From IMG/VR virus record IMGVR_UViG_3300030329_002842, positions 1 through 42,368 of that record: a stretch of 42,368 nucleotides of DNA. One strand, 5' to 3'. The stretch is from a virus. Shown here piece by piece: positions 32,157 through 38,413 of the stretch. The notes under the pieces are model-generated. The model worked only from the letters and a program-made list of their open reading frames with translations. It was not told the DNA's origin and made no database searches. The position numbers and the translations under genes are program-made. Position 1 is the first letter of the stretch; the number at the start of each line of letters is the position of its first letter.

Positions 32157-32444
32157 ATGGAGAAGAACTACTATACTGGATGGAGAACATCGAACTCATT
32201 CAGAAAACGTAAACAGTACACTAGCCCCGATTTATACGACATTAAATATATTGATGGAAAACAACTAAATACTTATCAATTTGAGGACAAGGGGCGTACT
32301 TGTAACTTATGTTCTAGAACTGACCTTGTGGGGCTGTTTTACTGCCAATATCCAGCTAAAACGCATAATTATAAAATTGAGCGTGAGGAATATATAAACA
32401 ATCAATCAATCTGCACAATGTGTGCTAATCGGGTGATGATATGA
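32157..32444 (+). CDS. Zinc-binding protein
   Basis: 95 aa; TAGGAG 6 nt before the ATG. Two CxxC pairs (CNLCSR ... CTMCANR) plus FYC and H residues between them form a treble-clef-like zinc site in the C-terminal half. Basic N-terminus. Function unknown. Confidence 0.7.
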   Translation: MEKNYYTGWRTSNSFRKRKQYTSPDLYDIKYIDGKQLNTYQFEDKGRTCNLCSRTDLVGLFYCQYPAKTHNYKIEREEYINNQSICTMCANRVMI

Positions 32445-32923
32445 ACCAGAGAAGAATTCTAGAATTTATACACGAAGCTAGTCAGACGTTCGCAATGGCT
32501 TTAATGCTAATGTGGAAGGGTGGAGTGGTTGGGATGGATGCTCGTTGGCTAGACTGGGGCTGTGACCCAACCCAGCACATGACAGACTTATTAAAAGTGC
32601 TGGAAACTCAATCAGTTGCTGGTATGCACTTTCTAGCGTGTGGATGTATTGTTGTTTTGACCAACGAACATGTTTATGTGAATGGATGCAACGACCAGCA
32701 CAAAGAAAGTTACACAGGGGCGGACATTGCAAGGATGTTACTTGAGTTAGACCCAGAACATTATGATGACCCGATAGGCGGTATCGAAAATCACCCAATA
32801 CCATTCAGTCTAGAGGATGAAGAGAACCCAAGAGATAGACTCCAGCATGATATACGTTGGGAAAATTTCATGAATGCAGTCAAAGATATCGAGTTTGATT
32901 TTGGGGAACGTGACAATGGATAA
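32441..32923 (+). CDS. Unknown 160-aa protein
   Basis: ATG overlapping the previous stop (ATGA). N-terminal amphipathic helix (ILEFIHEASQTFAMALMLMW), central CGCIVVLTNEHVYVNGC strand region, acidic helical C-terminus. No family recognised. Confidence 0.65.
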   Translation: MNQRRILEFIHEASQTFAMALMLMWKGGVVGMDARWLDWGCDPTQHMTDLLKVLETQSVAGMHFLACGCIVVLTNEHVYVNGCNDQHKESYTGADIARMLLELDPEHYDDPIGGIENHPIPFSLEDEENPRDRLQHDIRWENFMNAVKDIEFDFGERDNG

Positions 32924-33143
32924 ATTCAGACTTAACAAGATGGGGTGTCGCCACTTCTACCGGACTGAGATGGTACAAGAGAACGTGATAGAAATATCTT
33001 GTGTTTACTGCGAGATTGTGAAAGTATTTCCAAAACCTAATTTAAACAGTCTACAAAGGAAGGCAAGGATTGAAGATAAAATTCGGGAAGACAATCTGGC
33101 TAATAACAAGAAAAACAAGGCAAAGGATAAGGATAGTAAATGA
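32916..33143 (+). CDS. Small zinc-ribbon protein with Lys-rich tail
   Basis: The ATG at 32916 is favoured (overlaps the previous stop, GGGGAA upstream); an in-frame codon at 32874 is less likely. 75 aa. GCRHFYRTEMVQ ... SCVYCE gives a CxH...CxxC zinc site. Tail is extremely basic (KNKAKDKDSK). Likely nucleic-acid binding. Confidence 0.6.
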   Translation: MDKFRLNKMGCRHFYRTEMVQENVIEISCVYCEIVKVFPKPNLNSLQRKARIEDKIREDNLANNKKNKAKDKDSK

Positions 33144-33427
33144 CTACGATAAGAACACTTAGGAATGGGCTAAAGAGATTTAGGCGAAAGATAACCAGAA
33201 ATCAGGATGAGCGGTATCTAGATGCCGATGGTTACTATTGGTATGCATGCCTGATATGTGACAAGCCATTGTATAGCGAGTGGACGGTAGGAGCAGTAAG
33301 AGTACATAGTACTGGGGAATGGGCTAGCTTTTGCGTTCATCACAATAGTGTCGAGATAAGCAATGTAGCCAACATGACCGAATCACAATTACTTGACCTA
33401 AAATATGACAAGCCAAGGGGGAACTAA
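33140..33427 (+). CDS. Zinc-binding protein with basic N-terminus
   Basis: 95 aa; ATGA overlap. Arg-rich N-terminus (TLRNGLKRFRRKITR), then CLICDKPLY ... FCVHH, a Cys/His zinc site. May bind DNA or RNA. Function unknown. Confidence 0.65.
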   Translation: MTTIRTLRNGLKRFRRKITRNQDERYLDADGYYWYACLICDKPLYSEWTVGAVRVHSTGEWASFCVHHNSVEISNVANMTESQLLDLKYDKPRGN

Positions 33428-33954
33428 TGACCGCAAAACGAGGAAGACCAAAGGGAAGTAGCCCAAAGAATATAGTGTTAAAGAATCCAGAATCACTATT
33501 AACTAGTTATCATTTATGGCTAGATGGAGCTAGTCAATCCGAAATAGCGAGACAGCTTCCGGTGAGTTTACGTACCGTTGGTAGATGGATAAACCATTTC
33601 AAGACACTACCAAACTATGAAGTAGCGTTAGATAGACCTGACTTCTCATACCACCTGATGGAGTTGTACGAGATACCGTGGCAAGCATACGAGAAAGTAA
33701 TACAACTAATGGCGATATTATACGAGCCAAGTTGGACGCCCCGAATGGCTAAATGGGCTTGGCGTATGCTACAGCTTGGCAACCCATCCGACGATGAAGG
33801 CATTAATAGGTATTACTTCATTTCACGCTTTGTTGAAGCTGAGCAAAAGAGATTAATTGGGCTGGGCTTCAAGGATGAACTGGACGAAATCAGCGAAGAA
33901 TTAAAGACAGCAATGTTAGGGGGGAACCATGATATACATAATGCCAGTAAGTGA
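33427..33954 (+). CDS. HTH DNA-binding protein
   Basis: 175 aa; starts on the previous stop (TAATG). N-terminal AT-hook-like KRGRPKGSS, then an HTH at about residues 25-55: YHLWLDGASQSEIARQLPV followed by SLRTVGRWINHF, the resolvase/terminase-small type recognition helix. The C-terminal 100 residues are helical. A regulator or a DNA-packaging-like factor; regulator is favoured because it sits in an early operon away from the terminase genes. Confidence 0.7.
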   Translation: MTAKRGRPKGSSPKNIVLKNPESLLTSYHLWLDGASQSEIARQLPVSLRTVGRWINHFKTLPNYEVALDRPDFSYHLMELYEIPWQAYEKVIQLMAILYEPSWTPRMAKWAWRMLQLGNPSDDEGINRYYFISRFVEAEQKRLIGLGFKDELDEISEELKTAMLGGNHDIHNASK

Positions 33955-34162
33955 GATAGAAGAAAGAACAGAAAGGCTGGTACAAGTTAAAGAGTCAATT
34001 CTTGACAGCCAAGCCAAGCTGGAAGGCTACGCCGAAAGAGTAGATGAGTTAATTGGTTGGGCTGAAAGTGAATGCGACACTTTGGCTAAACACATAGCAC
34101 TTCACAAAGCAGACATAAACCTCAGACTACGCAACAGGTTAGATGAAGCTGTAGACAAATAA
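33929..34162 (+). CDS. Coiled-coil protein
   Basis: 77 aa; GGGGGG precedes the ATG. Heptads from residue 8 onward (IEERTERLVQVKESILDSQAKLEGYAER...) predict a coiled coil. Last gene before a terminator. Function unknown. Confidence 0.6.
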   Translation: MIYIMPVSEIEERTERLVQVKESILDSQAKLEGYAERVDELIGWAESECDTLAKHIALHKADINLRLRNRLDEAVDK

Positions 34163-34189
34163 AAAGGGCTAAACTCACGCCACACATGA

Positions 34190-34217
34190 AACCCCAGTCA
34201 AATGGCTGGGGTTTTTT
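34190..34217 (+). terminator. Rho-independent terminator
   Basis: AACCCCAG / CTGGGGTT arms (8 bp, further extended through a G-T pair) followed by TTTTTT. It ends the rightward early operon 28 nt after the last stop codon. Confidence 0.88.
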
Positions 34218-34245
34218 GTTGCCCTCGATTAGTTGTGTTCAATGG

Positions 34246-34332
34246 TTGCCTATACCACTGTATAGTGGCAGGTAGGCTTGTGCCTGACCCCTTGACCGTC
34301 TTCGCCTACCAGTTCCGTGAGCCTTTCCTCAC
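34246..34332 (-). ncRNA. Candidate structured RNA (three hairpins)
   Basis: Three consecutive stems: TGCC/GGCA with TATAC/GTATA (34247-34270), GGTAGGC/GCCTACC (34271-34310) and GTGAG/CTCAC (34317-34332). No gene fits. It lies 3' of the leftward 59-aa gene, so the minus strand is likely the transcribed one. It could be a 3' UTR structure, a small RNA or a leftward terminator region. Confidence 0.4.
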
Positions 34333-34410
34333 ACAAATTCTTGAATATTGAGGCTTTTCCCCCAAATTTTAATTAAATTCAAGCCTAAAGCGCCCATTTG
34401 AAATTTTGAA

Positions 34411-34590
34411 TTAAATCAAGTTGCGAATGAAGGGAATTTTAGCAATGGCGGCAACAACAAAGCCGAATATTATTGTGGCGGCAAACAGCATTATTACGTT
34501 GATTTCTGTGTGGCGGCCCAGCAAAATCAATATCCCATCCTCAAAGAAATGAAGTATTGAGACTATTGCGCCGAATGGTATTAGTTTCAT
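34411..34590 (-). CDS. 59-aa two-TM membrane protein
   Basis: AAAGGAG 4 nt before the ATG at 34590. Hydrophobic segments at residues about 3-25 and 31-50 (INVIMLFAATIIFGFVVAAI) with a KIPFIRNLI tail. Only gene of a separate leftward unit with its own strong promoter and structured leader. This isolated, individually controlled arrangement recalls moron or immunity-type genes (for example superinfection exclusion). Function unknown. Confidence 0.7.
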   Translation of the reverse strand: MKLIPFGAIVSILHFFEDGILILLGRHTEINVIMLFAATIIFGFVVAAIAKIPFIRNLI

Positions 34591-34612
34591 GACTCTCCTT
34601 TAAATAAAGAAA

Positions 34613-34686
34613 CGTGAGGCCAGTTACCTGACCCCACGCCGAGGAGGAGTGGTGCTTATGCACCGGGAGGGTGTCAATTAAGACAC
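34613..34686 (-). promoter_or_regulatory. Structured 5' leader with three hairpins
   Basis: On the minus strand, from the transcript start: GTGTC/GACAC (34671-34686), GGTGC/GCACC (34651-34664), and an 11-bp stem with GTAA (GNRA) tetraloop at 34613-34638. The third ends 22 nt before the ATG. Likely stabilises or regulates the mRNA of the 59-aa membrane protein; no known riboswitch recognised. Confidence 0.6.
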
Positions 34687-34691
34687 AGTTA

Positions 34692-34721
34692 ATTATAGCA
34701 CGTCTAGGTAGGGGTTGTCAA
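34692..34721 (-). promoter_or_regulatory. Leftward promoter of the 59-aa membrane gene
   Basis: Minus strand: TTGACA (34716-34721), 18-bp spacer, TGC-TATAAT (-10 at 34692-34697). Near-consensus with extended -10. Its -35 overlaps the -35 of the divergent late promoter by five bases. Confidence 0.78.
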
Positions 34722-34743
34722 GCTACAATAAATATGGTATAAT
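34715..34743 (+). promoter_or_regulatory. Rightward late promoter, leaderless mRNA for terminase
   Basis: TTGTCA (34715-34720), 17-bp spacer, ATATGG-TATAAT (-10 at 34738-34743). The terminase ATG is 6 nt beyond the -10, so the message begins at about the A of the ATG. Confidence 0.78.
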
Positions 34744-34749
34744 TGTTGT

Positions 34750-35118
34750 ATGGGAAAACATGGTGGGGCTCGGCAAGGCGCTGGACGCCCTAAAAAAGCA
34801 GATATCGCTAAGGGAGAAGTGGTTGCACAAAAGTTGCAGACCGCATTTCAAACTGGCCTTGAAGAGATAGGTACTAGTTTACCTAAACTTATTCGGGCTA
34901 GCGTGGATAGTGCCTTGAGTGACGCCAAGGATGCCGGGGCAGACCGCCGTTTTCTCATCAAGCTATTTTCTGAGATGGTTAAGATTACTGAAGATGATAA
35001 GACCCCTTATGCTCAGTTGATGCAACAATGGGTACAGCAGGTGAATGTTAATGTGGACAGAGAAGGCGACAGACGTACTGAGGTTATTGAATCTGGAATT
35101 ATCCCCAGAGCAAACTGA
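34750..35118 (+). CDS. terS: Terminase small subunit
   Basis: 122 aa. N-terminus GKHGGARQGAGRPKKAD is the AT-hook-like start common to phage TerS. The rest is helical, with a coiled central part. It recognises phage DNA for packaging and loads the large subunit encoded directly downstream (74-nt overlap). No Shine-Dalgarno; the ATG is placed 6 nt after a TATAAT, so translation is probably leaderless. Confidence 0.8.
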   Translation: MGKHGGARQGAGRPKKADIAKGEVVAQKLQTAFQTGLEEIGTSLPKLIRASVDSALSDAKDAGADRRFLIKLFSEMVKITEDDKTPYAQLMQQWVQQVNVNVDREGDRRTEVIESGIIPRAN

Positions 35119-36484
35119 CGTACTGTTTCATCCTAGCCGACTTAAAATAATTGGTGGTGGTGAAGGTGCAGGTAAGTCTTTCCTCGGTGCGCTGACTGGC
35201 GTAATACGAGGTATAGTTGATGCCCACGAAAATGGCTATGACGAAGAATTATTATACTGGGTGGTCGGTGCAGACTTTGAAGACGCCAGAAAAGAACTAG
35301 AATACATCCATGAGTGGTTAGATGAGATGGGGTTGGTAGATAACTCTAAGACATCCATCTCTACGCACAGAGACCAGAAGTGTATTTTGACAACAACGAT
35401 AGGAGCAGTCTTTGAAACAGTATCTGGATATGACCCTAAGAAGATTGGGCGAGAACAGCCACAAGGTATTATTGGGTGCGAAATCAGTCGGTGGACAAAG
35501 GAAGTCTGGGATAGGTGTTACGGACGTCTTGCAAGACGCTATCACCGAGGCTCTTGGGGGTTTTTCTCCGGGTCGTTTGAGACTTCAGAAGGGTGGTTCC
35601 CAGAAATGTGGGAAGTGGGACAATCTGGCAACGAGTTAGATGTTACCAGTTATTCCCTCCCGGCATGGGCAAACTTAGCAATATATCCACTTGGCGAGAA
35701 CGACCCAGCTATTAACCAGCTTCGGGCGCAAACAACCGAACCAAGGTTTATGGCAAGGTATGGCGGTAAACCTCACCCACCCATAGACAGTGTATTCCCA
35801 GAATTTAAACATGTAATACACGTTGACCCTACTGTGGAGTTTGACCCAATGGAGTCAACATACATATTCATAGACCCCGGCGACTTAGTGTATGCTTGTG
35901 AGTTTGTACAATTCATTGGCGATGAGGTATGGGTGGTAGATGAGTTGTATGTTTCTCATTGGACACACGAGCAAGTAATGCAGGGCGTACAGTTGAAGCC
36001 AGCGTGGAATAACATTAAAGATGGGGTGATGGACATTGCAGGTACACAACACCATATGGGACTCGGCAGTGCTTTTGAAGCGTGGCATCGGGACACTGGT
36101 CTCCAGATGCACGTCAACAAATGGCCCATCGACGCCGAGCTTGAGCGATTGCGCTCGGTACTCGCTCTTAACCCTAACACTGGTCGGCCTCGTTTGCGTA
36201 TTAGCCCCAAGTGTCAAGGGCTCATTGCGGAAATGGGAGGAGGTACAGCGCCAGTCGCTAACATCGGACGATGGAGAATAAGGAACGGAAAACCAGAGGC
36301 TCGTAACGACCATGCGTGTAAAGCGTTATCTTATGGCTTACTTGAGAAGTTTGGTACAACAAGAATTGATGATAGAACTGCTGTAGTCGCAAACAGCTAT
36401 TTGCGGCCCGGCGGTGATGACAGTATTTACGACAGTGTGCTATGGCATAACCGTGAAGGAGTGAATCCGTGGCAACCAACCTAG
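35045..36484 (+). CDS. terL: Terminase large subunit
   Basis: 479 aa from the ATG at 35045 (AGGTGA upstream); later starts, for example the TTG near 35087, are possible because the ATPase begins early. Walker A GGGEGAGKSF at 37-46, a catalytic Glu in GIIGCEISRW near 146, and the C-terminal RNase H-like nuclease FIDPGD (D277), GVMDIAG (D330) and NDHACKALSYGL. It translocates and cuts DNA. It overlaps the portal start by 16 nt. The class (headful or other) is not readable, but circular permutation of the genome would fit headful packaging. Confidence 0.93.
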   Translation: MLMWTEKATDVLRLLNLELSPEQTDVLFHPSRLKIIGGGEGAGKSFLGALTGVIRGIVDAHENGYDEELLYWVVGADFEDARKELEYIHEWLDEMGLVDNSKTSISTHRDQKCILTTTIGAVFETVSGYDPKKIGREQPQGIIGCEISRWTKEVWDRCYGRLARRYHRGSWGFFSGSFETSEGWFPEMWEVGQSGNELDVTSYSLPAWANLAIYPLGENDPAINQLRAQTTEPRFMARYGGKPHPPIDSVFPEFKHVIHVDPTVEFDPMESTYIFIDPGDLVYACEFVQFIGDEVWVVDELYVSHWTHEQVMQGVQLKPAWNNIKDGVMDIAGTQHHMGLGSAFEAWHRDTGLQMHVNKWPIDAELERLRSVLALNPNTGRPRLRISPKCQGLIAEMGGGTAPVANIGRWRIRNGKPEARNDHACKALSYGLLEKFGTTRIDDRTAVVANSYLRPGGDDSIYDSVLWHNREGVNPWQPT

Positions 36485-38190
36485 ACGATTTAATATCGGC
36501 AAACGAAAACTACTATAGTGAAGCCCATCAGCAAATGACTGATTCGGATAATCTATACAATCAAGACTTCTACTTGAATATAGACTTACCCGAAAACATT
36601 ACCGTACACAAGTCATCTAAGGCAACACAAATTGTTGACAACCTTAGAGACCAGATACGAGTCGATGAGCCAGTAGTAATATATCGAGAGCGTGGGCCAA
36701 AGCAGAAAGACCAAGACCATAAAGCCATGATGGAGATGTGGGGACAACATATACTGTCTCAAATATCCCAGAACGGCATGATTGACCCACTAGGTCAAGC
36801 ACCGCACGACTTAATACTTCGTGGGGCGGCTTGCGTAAAGTTAATTGTTAGAGAGGATAGTTTAGAGGATAAGCCAGCTAAGATGACTAAGAAGGCGTGG
36901 GAGGCAGAGATGTCTCACAAGCCACACTTCATCGTCAAGCCAGTTGACCCTTTAAACTGTTACCCTTCACCATCTAATGAACTCACGTATATGATTGAGC
37001 GCCAAACCCGGCGAGTACTAGATATACGAGAATCATACCCACACTGGACTGACCCGAAGGCCAAGAGACTAGGCAAAGACCTAGCCAACAATCCTTTAAG
37101 GGAAGTTAACTGGGTAGAGTATTGGACAAGGGAAGATTACATTGTTGAAGTTGACGGCGAAAGAATTATCGACAAACCTAACCCATACGGTATAATACCG
37201 TACATCTACCGCTACAGCGGATTGGGTCGGTATAACGCTGACGGTAACCCTAAACATCTAGCGGTGGGGATACTTCACAGCATACAAGGCGAGTTAGAAG
37301 CCGAAATCGAGATTAAGACGGCTATGCGAGCGGCGTGGCAGTACCATGTATTTCCTAGACTGCTGACTACCGATGACCCTTCCCAAGTGGCTCAACAATT
37401 CCAGAAAGGGCCGGGTGCAGTAATTAAACATGCCCCCGAACGTCCACCCCAATGGTTAGAGTCCCCACCGCCCAATCAGCACATGATGGAGTTCTTGGCA
37501 TCAGTCGATGAAAGTATTCGACGTACAATACCTGCGGCTCTTATGGAGCGACAGGCAGATGCTGGAATACATCAGGCAATGCTCATAGGGCAGGCACTAA
37601 AGATTATTAGTCCTGTCAAGAAAGCATTGAACTCGATGGGAACTGAAATACTAAACAAGCTGAGCCACTTAATGGCTTGGTTTGAGTTATCTATGTCAGT
37701 ACAAGGCCCAAGGCAAGGCGCAACTGAGAGAATGATTAGAGCCAAAGATTTTACTCATCATCAGTTCGAGGTAACCTTCGAGGCTACAGACCCAAGTGAA
37801 GACGACAGAAGAATGCTGAGCGCACTGGCTGTCAAGCGAGAACCCGGTCTGATATCACGTTCTACATACCGAGAAAGATTCCTCAAAGGAGTTATACCGA
37901 ATGGCGAAGAAGAGGAAGAGAAGATTATGGCTGAGCAAGTCATTGACCAATTGGTAGGTAGTGGTATGTTGGTACAGTCAGTTATGGCACAGATGCAAGC
38001 GCAACAGCAACAACAGCAGGCGCAGGCTACAGGTCAAGGACTGGCAGGGCAAATGATGCAGAGGGCTGGCGGAGCCGCTGAGATAGTGGGTGAGCGAGAG
38101 CAGGGCTTAGAAGCCATGATGGGTGGCGGCGAAGGTGGTAGAGTACCAGTGGGGCTAGAAAACGAAGGTATGGCGAACGCAGGAGTATAA
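36469..38190 (+). CDS. Portal protein
   Basis: 573 aa; GTG with AAGGAG upstream, overlapping terL. It has the podovirus-type portal style: helical wing, VKPVDPLNCYPSPSNELTY, 'NPYGIIPYIYRYSGLG', a long crown helix (QADAGIHQAMLIGQALKIISPVKKALN), and a Gln/Ala-rich C-terminus (QMQAQQQQQQAQATGQG) that ends in Gly-rich sequence. It forms the dodecameric DNA channel. Confidence 0.88.
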   Translation: MATNLDDLISANENYYSEAHQQMTDSDNLYNQDFYLNIDLPENITVHKSSKATQIVDNLRDQIRVDEPVVIYRERGPKQKDQDHKAMMEMWGQHILSQISQNGMIDPLGQAPHDLILRGAACVKLIVREDSLEDKPAKMTKKAWEAEMSHKPHFIVKPVDPLNCYPSPSNELTYMIERQTRRVLDIRESYPHWTDPKAKRLGKDLANNPLREVNWVEYWTREDYIVEVDGERIIDKPNPYGIIPYIYRYSGLGRYNADGNPKHLAVGILHSIQGELEAEIEIKTAMRAAWQYHVFPRLLTTDDPSQVAQQFQKGPGAVIKHAPERPPQWLESPPPNQHMMEFLASVDESIRRTIPAALMERQADAGIHQAMLIGQALKIISPVKKALNSMGTEILNKLSHLMAWFELSMSVQGPRQGATERMIRAKDFTHHQFEVTFEATDPSEDDRRMLSALAVKREPGLISRSTYRERFLKGVIPNGEEEEEKIMAEQVIDQLVGSGMLVQSVMAQMQAQQQQQQAQATGQGLAGQMMQRAGGAAEIVGEREQGLEAMMGGGEGGRVPVGLENEGMANAGV

Positions 38191-38191
38191 C

Positions 38192-38413
38192 ATGGAAAAA
38201 GATATTACTGGACGAGCAGTAGAGAAGAGTGCCCGAATAGTACAACATGTTATGGAGCGTATCCAGCAGAAAGTACCTTTGGGGCCAGACCAAGTAAAGA
38301 TGACCCCGGACGAATTAAAAAGAGAAGTTGCCAGAATGCGAGGCGAGCCATTACTGCAAATGGCTCAGATGCTCGGCAACGAAGAAGTATTGCAGGCATT
38401 AAAGGAGCGATAA
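38192..38413 (+). CDS. Small helical protein after the portal
   Basis: 73 aa; ATG one base after the portal stop. Entirely helical and charged (RIVQHVMERIQQKVP, LKREVARMRGEPLLQMAQMLG). Could be a portal-associated or ejection-complex subunit. No family recognised. Confidence 0.65.
   Translation: MEKDITGRAVEKSARIVQHVMERIQQKVPLGPDQVKMTPDELKREVARMRGEPLLQMAQMLGNEEVLQALKER

Noticed and set aside
34246-34345. tRNA gene
   Set aside because: Hairpins are present but no acceptor stem, anticodon loop or T-loop consensus can be arranged.
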